This document shows positions 9,201-16,264 of a stretch of DNA of 64,000 nt, piece by piece (the first letter of the stretch is position 1; every line of letters begins with the position of its first letter). The notes below the pieces were generated by a model. It was not told where the DNA came from and did no database searches. It saw nothing but the letters and a program-made list of their open reading frames with translations. The DNA is from Pseudomonas sp. LRP2-20 (GTDB lineage: Bacteria > Pseudomonadota > Gammaproteobacteria > Pseudomonadales > Pseudomonadaceae), in the NCBI RefSeq assembly GCF_024349685.1, contig NZ_AP025944.1, positions 2,362,001 through 2,426,000 of the forward strand, written 5' to 3'. The translations under genes and the position numbers were made by a program.

Positions 9201-9445
9201 GACTTCATGTACATCATGCCTTCTACGCCAGTGATCGCCTCTTCCAGCGGTGTAGCCACGGTTTCGGCTATGACTTGTGGGTTGGCGCCAGGGTAGGTGG
9301 CACGTACGACGACAGATGGAGGAACGACGTCTGGGTACTCACCGATGGGAAGACTCGGTATGGCAATCAGGCCAGCGGCGAATATCACGATCGACAACAC
9401 CGCGGCGAAGATCGGTCGTTCAATAAAAAACTTGGAAAAATCCAT
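6269..9445 (-). CDS. RND multidrug efflux permease, MexF-like
   Basis: Inner-membrane proton-driven pump of 1058 residues, normal HAE1 length. The start MDFSKFFIERPIFAAVLS is standard. TM4 has the proton-relay pair in AIGIVVDDAIVVVENVERN, and TM10 has the matching lysine in GLACKNAILIVEFA. FRPFNRFFKSSSDRYERGV and SHDAPKD resemble MexF more than MexB or AcrB. Periplasmic porter and docking domains are of full size. It overlaps the outer-membrane channel gene by four bases and follows the adaptor gene by 35 bp. The SoxR-type promoter suggests export of redox-cycling compounds, while MexF-like pumps are known for quinolones and chloramphenicol; the substrate here is inferred only. Confidence 0.95.
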   Translation of the reverse strand: MDFSKFFIERPIFAAVLSIVIFAAGLIAIPSLPIGEYPDVVPPSVVVRATYPGANPQVIAETVATPLEEAITGVEGMMYMKSVAGSDGVLLMTVTFRPGVDADDATVRVQNRVAQANAKLPEDVRRQGVTVQKQSPTFLMVVHLTSPDKKYDALYLRNYARLHVKDTLARIPGVGDVNMLGGGDYAMRAWLNPEAIAARGLTAADVVAAMREQNVQVSAGQIGAEPMPNSDFLSLINAKGRLRSEQEFGDIVLKAGPSGELVRLRDVARLELGAGDYTLRAKLDRNNAVVGMGIFQAPGANALDIRDQVIATMDKMQKTFPEGVKYEAVYDTTIFVRESISSVVHTLLEAVILVVLVVILFLQTWRASIIPLIAVPVSIIGTFAGLHLLGFSINTLTLFGLVLAIGIVVDDAIVVVENVERNIEGGLSPVAAAHQAMKEVSGPIVAITLVLCAVFIPMAFLDGVTGQFYKQFAVTIAIATAISGLNSLTLSPALAARLLKSHDAPKDGLTRLIDRLCGWIFRPFNRFFKSSSDRYERGVSKTLGRRGAVFVVYALLLAGTALIFKTVPGGFIPTQDKMYLIAGVKLPEGSSLARTDALLSKVVDIALETDGVASAVALPGLNALQMTNTPNTGMTFLILKPFEDRKGRSAAQINAEINQKIAGLQEGITFSMMPPPILGLGSGAGFSLFVQDRRGLGYGELQNAVSGFQGALSQVPGMGYPITSYQANVPQFDAEVDRTKAKSQGIPLTGVFDTLQTYLGSSYVNDFNQFGRTWQVIAQADAPFRDSIEDIARLRTRNAAGDMVPIGSVVNVKQTFGPDPVLRFNGYPAADLAGEADPRVLSSAQAMGTVAGMAQKVLPPGMEIEWTDLSYQQATQGNAALIVFPLAVMLAFLVLAALYESWTLPLAVILIVPMCLLSALFGVWIAGGDNNVFVQVGLVVLMGLACKNAILIVEFARELEMQGKSIIDSALEACRLRLRPIVMTSIAFIAGVLPLALSAGAGAEVRAVTGITVFAGMLGVTLFGLFLTPVFYVTLRNLSGRQLVQHGHSSFDPEAAQS

Positions 9446-9480
9446 GGAGAAGCCTCATCAATCTTGAAAGGGGCCGTGCG

Positions 9481-10677
9481 CTAGTTCTTCGCACTTCCGG
9501 CGCTGGCTGGTACGGGTGCTGCCAGCTGCTGCGCATCGACGGGCATGCCTGACATGAAAACCTTTTGCACGCCGTTGACGATTACCCGATCACCTTCCTT
9601 CAGTCCTTCCTCGACGACGCGCAGACCCTCCGAAGTTCCTCCCAGCCTGACATCTCGGCGCTGCGCGGTTCCCTTGTCATCGACGATGTATACGTACTTG
9701 CGCGTCTGATCGGTCAGAACGGCTTTGTCGTCAATCAGCAAGGCGTTGAACTGTCCACTTCCCAGCAAGCGCACATGGGCATATAGACCAGGAGTAAAGT
9801 TGCGGGCCTTGTTGTCCAGGACAGCGCGCACTCGGATGGTCCCGCTCGCACGGTCCACCTGGTTGGACAGAAAGTCGACGGTGCCGGTGTGAGGGAAATC
9901 AGGCTCGTCGGCCAACCCGATCTGAACCGGAAGCTTTCCATCACGCTCGCTAGGACGCTGTCCTTCGCGAGCCATACGGGCGTAGCGGAGGAAGGCGTTC
10001 TCATCAGCTTCGAAGTAGACGAAGACTTTGTCCTGCGACACCAGGGTGGTGAGCACACTGGCCGCATCTCCTGCGGCCACAAGATTTCCCGCCGTCACAA
10101 ACGCGCGATCGGCACGTCCATCAATTGGCGCGCGAACCTGCGTCCAGTCAAGGTTGAGCTTCGCCGTTTCTACTGCGGCCTGTGCCGCCTGGACATCGGC
10201 CTGCGCGGATTCATCTGCGGCGCGGCGTTGCTCCCACAGTTCGGTGGAGATGGCCTGACGTTCGACCAGCACCTTGGCACGATCTGCCTCGCCTTTGCTC
10301 TGCTTGGCCAAGCTTCGAGCCCGAGACAACTGCGCTTCGGCGCGGCTGAGCTCCGCGCGGTAGCTTCTTGGATCGATAGTGAAAAGGACGTCCCCCTTCC
10401 GGACTTCCTGGCCTTCCTTGAAGGCGACTCGATCCACGTAACCTGAGACACGGGGACGCAGCTCTACCACTTCGATAGCTTCTATTCGCCCGTTGTACTC
10501 GTCCCAGCGGCTGATCTGCTTAGGCGCGACCGGCACAACACTGACTTGGGGCGCCGGGGGGGGCTGCGGAGGGGCTTCACCGTTGCAGCCTACGAGTATG
10601 GCCAGGGATAGCGTACTGAACGCGAGCAGGGCCAGCCGGGAACGCGCGTACGCCGAGCTGGGGCAGGAGTGAGTCAT
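9481..10677 (-). CDS. RND efflux periplasmic adaptor lipoprotein, MexE-like
   Basis: Membrane-fusion protein of 398 residues that joins pump and channel. The signal peptide ends in the lipobox LAILVGC, so it is probably lipid-anchored. A proline-rich linker (PPQPPPAPQ) precedes the lipoyl half-motif RVSGYVDRVAFKEGQEVRKG. A long alpha-hairpin (residues about 105-180) follows, then the second lipoyl half TQVRAPIDGRADRAFVTAGN and the beta-barrel (SGTIRVRAVLDN). It is the first gene of the operon. The leader from the predicted promoter is about 180 nt. The order adaptor-pump-channel and the protein similarities match mexEF-oprN. Confidence 0.93.
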   Translation of the reverse strand: MTHSCPSSAYARSRLALLAFSTLSLAILVGCNGEAPPQPPPAPQVSVVPVAPKQISRWDEYNGRIEAIEVVELRPRVSGYVDRVAFKEGQEVRKGDVLFTIDPRSYRAELSRAEAQLSRARSLAKQSKGEADRAKVLVERQAISTELWEQRRAADESAQADVQAAQAAVETAKLNLDWTQVRAPIDGRADRAFVTAGNLVAAGDAASVLTTLVSQDKVFVYFEADENAFLRYARMAREGQRPSERDGKLPVQIGLADEPDFPHTGTVDFLSNQVDRASGTIRVRAVLDNKARNFTPGLYAHVRLLGSGQFNALLIDDKAVLTDQTRKYVYIVDDKGTAQRRDVRLGGTSEGLRVVEEGLKEGDRVIVNGVQKVFMSGMPVDAQQLAAPVPASAGSAKN

Positions 10678-10862
10678 TAGACGTCCTCAGAATGAAATGA
10701 AACGACGTGACACGCCTAGCTCATCGGCACCTTCTTCAATCGCAAACTGAAGCTCAGGAGATGCGGTTGTAAATGGGTAGCGCGGTGGACGGGGTATCGC
10801 CACATGTCGGCCGTGGAGCACGCAGACGGAAGTCAAAGCGCTGGGCACGGTGATCGGAAGAA

Positions 10863-10893
10863 TTTATAAAGCCTCAAGATAACTTGAGGTCAA
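10863..10893 (-). promoter_or_regulatory. SoxR-type promoter of the efflux operon
   Basis: On the minus strand, -35 TTGACC (10888-10893) and -10 TATAAA (10863-10868) are separated by exactly 19 bp. The over-long spacer contains the perfect dyad CCTCAAG-N4-CTTGAGG at 10872-10889, which matches the known SoxR box. MerR-family activators untwist such 19-bp spacers, so this is a textbook SoxR-controlled promoter. It points at the MexE-like gene starting at 10677. Confidence 0.9.
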
Positions 10894-11076
10894 GGGAAAC
10901 TTTTCGGAAGCGTTCTGGTGGATGAAGGACATCCAGTGGCACCCCTTTGCGAGGGGCCGCTGCCTTAGTGAAGGTCGTCGGCTGAGCCGTAGGGACTTAG
11001 CAGTGCAAGCTTGAGTCAGGTAGGGACATGTGATTCACGCGGGTCTTCCGGGCAAGCAAGCAGCAGAAAAAAATCC

Positions 11077-11107
11077 TTGACCTAAACAATGCTTGAGGTT
11101 TTATAAA
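11077..11107 (+). promoter_or_regulatory. SoxR-type promoter of sodA
   Basis: On the plus strand, -35 TTGACC (11077-11082) and -10 TATAAA (11102-11107) are again 19 bp apart. The spacer carries CCTAAAC-N4-CTTGAGG (11081-11098): the right arm is the perfect SoxR half-site, and the left arm has two mismatches. The -35 and -10 hexamers are identical to those of the efflux operon. Transcription would begin near 11114, which excludes a translation start at the TTG at 11110. Confidence 0.82.
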
Positions 11108-11157
11108 CATTGCTCGAACACAGAGACCGACAGTCAAGTGGTCGAAAACCGGTCTCT

Positions 11158-11835
11158 GTGAAACCTGTCCTATCCAACCTCGGAGATCATTTCATTGCCT
11201 ATTCGCTGCCACCTCTTCCTTACGCCTACGATGCGCTTGAACCGCACTTTGATGCGCGGACGATGGAGATCCATCACGGCAAGCATCATCAGACCTACGT
11301 CAACAATCTGAACAACGCCGTGGCCGAAGCCGGTTTGTCTGAGGTCCCGATGGACGTCCTGATCACGCAGCTTGAGGCAGTTCCCGTGTCCAAGCGAGGA
11401 GCGCTTCGCAACAATGGTGGTGGGCACGCCAACCATTCACTGTTCTGGAAGATTCTTTCTGCCGACGGCGGCCAGCCTGCGGGAGAGGTCTCACAAGCTA
11501 TCGACAGCAACCTCGGTGGCTTTGACGCATTCAAGGACGCCTTCACTAAAGCAGCCCAAACTCGCTTCGGTAGCGGGTGGGCATGGCTCACTGTCGGAAA
11601 GGATGGAAAGCTCCTCGTCGAAAGCAGTGCCAACCAGGATAGTCCGCTGATGGGCCAGCTCGCTGGGTTGTCCGGAGGGACACCAATCCTTACCCTCGAC
11701 GTCTGGGAGCACGCCTACTACCTGCACTATCAGAACAGGCGGCCGGACTTCATCGCGGCCTTCTTCCACATCATCAACTGGCAGGAAGTCAACAGGCTCT
11801 ATCTTGCTGCGCGCGAGCTGCGTACTCCGCAGTGA
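11158..11835 (+). CDS. sodA: Manganese-type superoxide dismutase
   Basis: Cytoplasmic Mn/Fe superoxide dismutase that converts superoxide to peroxide and oxygen. The metal ligands are all present: His in [17 protein letters not shown], His in [11 protein letters not shown], Asp and His in [31 protein letters not shown] and the DVWEHAYY context are of the Mn type. The start is uncertain. Family members begin at the position of the ATT codon at 11194 (followed by [18 protein letters not shown]). This ATT has GGAG eight bases upstream, whereas the canonical GTG at 11158 has no clear ribosome site and adds 12 residues. It is driven by the SoxR-type promoter and overlaps the next frame (GTGA). Confidence 0.9.
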   Translation: MKPVLSNLGDHFIAYSLPPLPYAYDALEPHFDARTMEIHHGKHHQTYVNNLNNAVAEAGLSEVPMDVLITQLEAVPVSKRGALRNNGGGHANHSLFWKILSADGGQPAGEVSQAIDSNLGGFDAFKDAFTKAAQTRFGSGWAWLTVGKDGKLLVESSANQDSPLMGQLAGLSGGTPILTLDVWEHAYYLHYQNRRPDFIAAFFHIINWQEVNRLYLAARELRTPQ

Positions 11836-12107
11836 CAGCTCTCGGACCCATTGAAGCGTTGCGACATGACGCAGCGCTTGATCGAGGGGAGCCCTATTCT
11901 CAGGCGGTGATGAGAGCGGTCTACCGCCGAGAACTGCGCGATCATTTGGGGCGGTCCACCACCGGGGTTTGCATCGTTACGACCCAAACTCCGAGTGGAA
12001 GGGACGTTGGTTTGACTATCAACTCGTTCGTGCCAATGTCGCTCGGTCCCCCGTTGGTGGCGTGGAGCCAGGCCAGCAGATCCAGCGGCTTAGCGGCATT
12101 TTCGTGA
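11832..12107 (+). pseudogene. Flavin reductase-like domain, N-terminal stub
   Basis: The GTG at 11832 overlaps the sodA stop. The frame encodes RRELRDHLGRSTTGVCIVTT, then GLTINSFVPMSLGPPLVAWS and ASRSSGLAAF. This is the N-terminal part of the FMN-binding flavin reductase domain, as in flavin-dependent monooxygenase reductases. It ends after 91 residues, where about 150-170 are usual, so most of the domain and the NADH site are gone. The break leads directly into the truncated SoxR sequence, which points to a single deletion joining two genes. The stub is unlikely to be functional. Confidence 0.72.
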
Positions 12108-12119
12108 CTGCCGGTACTT

Positions 12120-12502
12120 CGCGGTCAGAGGGCTGGCTTGCTCACAGGCGTTCGTCGCGATGCACGCGCACGTCAGGCAACCAGCGTCGCTATGCACGCA
12201 ATGTGCTACACCGGATTGCCGTTATTCGTATCGCTCAGAGGGCCGGTTTATCACTGGCAGAGATCAAGAGCCATATGGATACGCTCCCGGAGGGGAGGAT
12301 AACCGTCGAAGAATGGGAGCGGCTGAGTTCTGGCTGGCGAGAGCTCATCGACAAGCGGATCACGTGCTTGACGCAGTTGAGAGACCAGCTTGGTGGTTGC
12401 ATCGGTTGTGGCTGTATGTCACATAGAAAATGCCCACTGCGTAACGCGGGCGATGTTCTCGGCAAGCAGGGGCCTGGCCCCCAACTACTACTAGGAGAAT
12501 AG
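12120..12502 (+). pseudogene. SoxR-like protein without N-terminal DNA-binding domain
   Basis: From about 12120 the plus strand encodes the SoxR region SGNQRRYARNVLHRIAVIRI, the dimerisation helix (LSLAEIKSHMD, EEWERLSSGW) and the iron-sulphur loop CIGCGCMSHRKCPL with all four cysteines (C-x2-C-x-C-x5-C). The first winged-helix part expected before SGNQRRY is missing and replaced by unrelated sequence. An open frame continues upstream to 11969, in a different frame from the flavin-reductase stub, so a chimeric product is conceivable. If made, it might bind a [2Fe-2S] cluster or dimerise with intact SoxR; this is speculation. Confidence 0.75.
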
Positions 12503-12572
12503 ACGTTTACATTGCGTTCTGCTGGAGAGCGCCTCCGATGGTGAAGCCCCGGGTCGCAACAATGGGTTCGCT

Positions 12573-13040
12573 TCAAGAGTCTTCGAAGTGCGGGCCTGGA
12601 CCCAATGCAGCAAGCTTGTCGTCCGGATTGCGGAGTGGGCACGCTTTAAGCGACAAGCAGCCGCAACCGATACATTCAGCCAGCTCATTGCGCAGCCGCT
12701 GCAACTGCGCAATTCGATCTTCCAACCCTTTACGCCAGCGCGTTGCCATGGATTTCCATTGCGCCGCGGTAACTCGAACCATTGGGTCGTAATCACCCAG
12801 CGCCCCTTGGATCTCGTCCAAGGGTATGCCTGCGCGCTGAGCAATTTTTATGATGGCAATGTAGCGCAGTACGCCAGGGGTGTAGCGCCGCTGATTACCG
12901 GCTGTGCGAATACTGCTTATCAGTCCCCTGGACTCATAGAAGTGAAGCGTGGAGACTGCTACGCCACTGCGCTCTGCAACCTCTCCCACACTGAACATAC
13001 GCACCGTCGTGCCATCCAGAACAGTAGGCATTTTAGGCAC
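12573..13040 (-). CDS. soxR: Redox-sensing transcriptional activator SoxR
   Basis: MerR-family sensor of redox-active compounds. The winged helix is complete (MFSVGEVAERSGVAVSTLHF, then YESRGLISS and SAGNQ-like AGNQRRYTPGVLRYI), followed by a dimerisation helix. The C-terminal cluster loop CIGCGCLSLKACPLRNPDD has the C-x2-C-x-C-x5-C spacing of SoxR's [2Fe-2S] centre. I chose the GTG at 13040 because GGAGG lies five bases upstream; an ATG at 13031 is the alternative. It is convergent with the truncated SoxR. Two SoxR boxes lie 1.5-2 kb away before the efflux operon and sodA, and no soxS-like gene is seen, as usual in Pseudomonas. Confidence 0.93.
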   Translation of the reverse strand: MPKMPTVLDGTTVRMFSVGEVAERSGVAVSTLHFYESRGLISSIRTAGNQRRYTPGVLRYIAIIKIAQRAGIPLDEIQGALGDYDPMVRVTAAQWKSMATRWRKGLEDRIAQLQRLRNELAECIGCGCLSLKACPLRNPDDKLAALGPGPHFEDS

Positions 13041-13336
13041 CATCACCTCCAAACGATCAAGTTATGTTTAGATTCTACTTTCTTGATCTCCGCGTGCCAA
13101 TCGACGTTGCCGAAATGAAGAGCGCGCTCCTAGTCCCGGCGGTTCAGCAGACGGGTGCAGATGAAGCTGCCCGAGCAGCAGGCCGTCATGACGAGCCCCG
13201 CAGACGTCTGTGTGCCGTCAGCAAAGCGCCTACCAGGCCGCTGCAAATTTCCAGTCGTTCGTACGGGCCACTTGGCGTAAACCAGGCTTCATTGCTGAGC
13301 GTCGCCTCGATGCAATGGTGTAAATGACCGGAGCGC

Positions 13337-13350
13337 CTATAGGCCTATAG
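13337..13350. repeat. Perfect 14-bp palindrome
   Basis: CTATAGGCCTATAG is self-complementary over 14 bases with no loop. It stands alone in a gene-free stretch. It could be a protein-binding site or part of an element end; nothing nearby decides this. Confidence 0.55.
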
Positions 13351-13504
13351 TTAGCGGGGTAGGCATTCCTATACCATTTCCAGCTCATTCTGATGAGCAG
13401 CGCAAGCAGCAGGGGCTCTCTGTCCGCCTTTCCGCTGATCAGACCTCCGACGCGGTGTTCAATCAGTGGATCAACATCGGCGGCACAGCCTGAAAGAAGG
13501 GCCG

Positions 13505-13639
13505 CAGAGCACGCTCTCGCAGATTTTGCGCATTTTCGCCACAGCCATCAGTCCGACATTGGCGAACAATCGGTTCATGAACTCACCCGGCATGTGCTCC
13601 TAGATCTTCTGTCTCATGGGCAAAGTGAAGCTCCTCAAC
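13505..13639. repeat. Dispersed repeat, copy B (135 bp)
   Basis: Direct-orientation counterpart of 3460-3596, starting CAGAGCACGCTCTCGCAG and ending near CTCCTCAAC. The two copies flank the block 3.6-13.5 kb that holds DoxX, the efflux operon, sodA and soxR. Recombination between them could move or delete that block as a unit. Confidence 0.7.
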
Positions 13640-13696
13640 TGTCAACACCGGTTGAAAGCTGACCTACTATGGACAGTGAGTTTGGCAAGCTACCCT

Positions 13697-15043
13697 CTAT
13701 CTCAGGAAGTTCAGGTCCAGTGGGTAGTCGAGAATAATCCTTGTCTGGTCCAAGTCATTGGCGATTGCACCGTAGTCGCCCCCCGTGCGCATAGATGCAT
13801 GCAGTAGCCGCAGCGACAGGTTCTTCGCCGGCCCCGACTGCAACACGTATTTCACCCACAGGTCCCGTTCCCATTGCGAACCGTCCTGCACTGCGCGGAA
13901 GCGTGAGTAACCCCCACCGGCGTCGCGCCCGTCGATATCGGTGCCGCGGATATAGCGCGCAGTGAAGGTCAGCCCTGGCACGCCCAGCACCGCGGCATCC
14001 AGGTCGTAGCGGGCACTCCAGGCCCGTTCGTTGGGGCTGTTGAAGTCGCTGCCCTGGGAGGCGGCATCCAGCTCGATATCGAAGCTGTTCCAGACATAGT
14101 CGAACGGCTGGTCGCCATCGATCCGGGTGTAGGCCAGTTCGACTTTATGCCCGCCCTGCGCATACCCGACCCGGGCACTCCAGGCGTCGTTGCGAATGTC
14201 GCCGAGCAGGGACGTACCGGTATCGCGGGTCCGGTAATAGTTGGCGCCGGTATTGAAAACACCGCCGGTATTCAAGGGCTGCCGATATTCGATCGAGGCA
14301 AATTGCTGGTTCCAGATATTGTCCAGTTCGGAACCGAACAACTTGATCTTTACGTGATTGATGCCGCTGTAGATGCCGCCGTAATAGGTGACGAAGTCAC
14401 TGTCGGCCTGGCGACCGCCATATGCCGTGCCCAACTTGCCGCCATGGTTGGTTTCGGCGCGGTCGCTGCTGGAGGTGAAGCGTCCAGCGTTCAGGGTCAG
14501 GCCGGTGAGACTGCGGTCGGTGAGGTTCCAGCCCCTGAGTGTTTGTGGCAACAGGCGAATGTCGCCGTACTTGAGTACCGGCGAATCGGGGAACAGGTCA
14601 CCATAGGCCAGTTCGGTGCTGCCAACGCGCATTTTCAGGGCGCCGCCGGACTTGGAGTATTCAGCCTTGGGATCTCCCTGGTTGTCACGGGAGACGATAC
14701 CGCCGTTGCCGATGCCATCGCCGACCCGACCCTTGCTACCGTCCAGCTTCACGGCGCCCATGTAGTGCAGGTCGAGGCCGAAACCGACCAGGCCCTGGGT
14801 AAAGCCGGAGTTAAATTTGGCCAGCACTCCTTGCGCCCATTCCTGGCGATAGCTTTGCCGTTCGCCGGCCGGGTTCAGGTAACTGCCATTACGGTTGTCG
14901 GCGTTCCAATAGAAGTTCCGGAAGCCGACGGTGGTCGTGCTGTCCTCGATAAAATCATTGTTCGCTTCGGCCGCAACGCCGATCGAATTGCACAGGCAGG
15001 CGCTCGCGCCGGCCATTCCCAAGATGAAAGATCTGAGCCACAT
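13697..15043 (-). CDS. OprD-family outer-membrane porin
   Basis: Substrate-specific 18-strand porin of 448 residues, normal length for the OprD/OpdK group. A signal peptide spans residues 1-25 (LGMAGASACLCNSIGVAAEA). Early family motifs follow (TVGFRNFYWNADNRNGS, EWAQGVLAKFNSGFTQGLVG, FGLDLHYMGAVKLD). Late ones include SDFNSPNERAWSARYDLDAA, PGLTFTARYIRGTDID and the final strand LDQTRIILDYPLDLNF. AAGGA lies before the ATG. It is on the same strand as the enzyme/MFS cluster at 15.2-19.3 kb but separated by about 180 bp. A role in uptake of that cluster's substrate, usually an organic acid or amino acid, is likely but not shown. Confidence 0.92.
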   Translation of the reverse strand: MWLRSFILGMAGASACLCNSIGVAAEANNDFIEDSTTTVGFRNFYWNADNRNGSYLNPAGERQSYRQEWAQGVLAKFNSGFTQGLVGFGLDLHYMGAVKLDGSKGRVGDGIGNGGIVSRDNQGDPKAEYSKSGGALKMRVGSTELAYGDLFPDSPVLKYGDIRLLPQTLRGWNLTDRSLTGLTLNAGRFTSSSDRAETNHGGKLGTAYGGRQADSDFVTYYGGIYSGINHVKIKLFGSELDNIWNQQFASIEYRQPLNTGGVFNTGANYYRTRDTGTSLLGDIRNDAWSARVGYAQGGHKVELAYTRIDGDQPFDYVWNSFDIELDAASQGSDFNSPNERAWSARYDLDAAVLGVPGLTFTARYIRGTDIDGRDAGGGYSRFRAVQDGSQWERDLWVKYVLQSGPAKNLSLRLLHASMRTGGDYGAIANDLDQTRIILDYPLDLNFLR

Positions 15044-15220
15044 GGAGACTTCCTTATTGCCAGATTCAAGAACGGCAGCGTGAAGATTTATTGTTATTAA
15101 GCAGGCGTCTTTTGACCGGGCAGCCGGGTGCCTGATCGCTAACTTGTGTATTACGCAAGTTGCGCCTTTTATCGTTGTGTGTTCCCCGGGCCGGTCAGCC
15201 CGGGAAGATGTTGCTCGGGG

Positions 15221-16237
15221 TCAGGCGGTCAGGCCGGTGAAGAACTGGGTAGCGTTTTCATCCAGAGTGGCGATGTCATAGCCGCCTTCCTGGACCACCA
15301 CGCAGGGCAGGCCCAGGATCTTGATCCGCTGTCCCAGAAGATGGAAGCCTGCATGACTGACGGCCACCTTGGACTGCGGATCGTTTTCGTAGATGTCGAA
15401 GCCCAGCGACAACACCAGGACATCCGGGGCGAAGTCGCGCAGCGCCGCTGCCGCCTGGTCCATGCAGGCGAAGAAGTCCGCCTCGCTGGCGCCATGGGCC
15501 ATCGGCAGGTTCAGGTTGAAGCCGGTACCGGCCGCGTTGCCGGTTTCATCGTCGAAGCCGGCGACCACCGGGTAGAAGTTGGTCGGGTCGCCGTGGATCG
15601 AGACGTAGAGGACGTCGTCGCGGTCGTAGAAGATCTCCTGGATGCCCTGGCCGTGGTGCATGTCGGTGTCCAGCACGGCGACTTTGGCGTACTTGCCCCG
15701 GAGCACTTGGGCAGCGATGGCGGCGTTGTTCAGGAAGCAGAAGCCACCCGCCGCTTCGGTCCGGGCGTGGTGTCCCGGTGGACGGCACAGGGCATAGGCC
15801 GCGCGGTCGCCCTCGATCACCGCGTGTGCTGCGGCCACGGCACTCTGCGCCGACCAGTAGGCCGCCTGCCAGGTGTGCTCGCCGATCGGGCAACTGCCAT
15901 CGGCCAGGTAGCGGGCGGTCTTGCCGAGAATGCCGCGCAGCGGGTTGCCTTCGCGGATGTAGATGTTCGACATCACCTCTTCGCCCCAGTCCTCCGGCAC
16001 TTCGTGCCATTGCTGGTAGGCGCTGCGCAGGTAGTCCAGATAGGCCTGGCCGTGGACCGCCGCAAGCGGCGCCTCGCCGTGATCGGCCGGTTCGAAGAGC
16101 GGATAGCCCAGGCGTGCGACCGCCGCCAGCAGCGGTTCGATCCGTGCCGGTATTTCCTGCGGCTGGCGCATCTGCCCGCGTGACAGGTAGGAGCGGGGAT
16201 GGTGCAGGCGCTGGGCCGGGTGGAAAAAGGTTTTCAT
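15221..16237 (-). CDS. Histone deacetylase-like amidohydrolase (acetylpolyamine amidohydrolase family)
   Basis: Zinc-dependent deacetylase of the class II HDAC/AcuC/acetylpolyamine amidohydrolase superfamily, 338 residues. Active-site motifs are intact: CRPPGHHARTEAAGGFCFLN (paired His), DTDMHHGQGIQEIFYDRDD (Asp/His zinc ligands), LSLGFDIYENDP (third ligand) and VVQEGGYDIATL (catalytic Tyr). In bacteria such enzymes usually remove acetyl groups from polyamines or amino-acid-like amides. GAGGT lies before the ATG. It is the last gene of a set with a 2-hydroxyacid dehydrogenase, a class II aldolase and an MFS importer, 27 bp after the dehydrogenase. The physiological amide is therefore likely a carbon source rather than a histone. 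Confidence 0.92.
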   Translation of the reverse strand: MKTFFHPAQRLHHPRSYLSRGQMRQPQEIPARIEPLLAAVARLGYPLFEPADHGEAPLAAVHGQAYLDYLRSAYQQWHEVPEDWGEEVMSNIYIREGNPLRGILGKTARYLADGSCPIGEHTWQAAYWSAQSAVAAAHAVIEGDRAAYALCRPPGHHARTEAAGGFCFLNNAAIAAQVLRGKYAKVAVLDTDMHHGQGIQEIFYDRDDVLYVSIHGDPTNFYPVVAGFDDETGNAAGTGFNLNLPMAHGASEADFFACMDQAAAALRDFAPDVLVLSLGFDIYENDPQSKVAVSHAGFHLLGQRIKILGLPCVVVQEGGYDIATLDENATQFFTGLTA

Positions 16238-16264
16238 TGCTGACCTCGTGATAAAGGCATGCGG

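Larger units (their letters stand above)
13041..13696. other. Gene-poor scar region
   Basis: No convincing gene is seen. It contains a perfect 14-bp palindrome CTATAGGCCTATAG at 13337-13350 and copy B of the dispersed repeat at 13505-13639. The short open frames here show no recognisable family. The setting between the SoxR locus and an OprD porin suggests a recombination junction. Confidence 0.6.

Noticed and set aside
11110..11157. TTG at 11110 as start of sodA
   Set aside because: It lies only three bases after the predicted -10 hexamer and upstream of the likely transcription start, and the encoded extension has no family similarity.
13064..13327. Plus-strand frame of 87 codons after soxR
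   Set aside because: It has no recognisable protein similarity and lies in a scar region.
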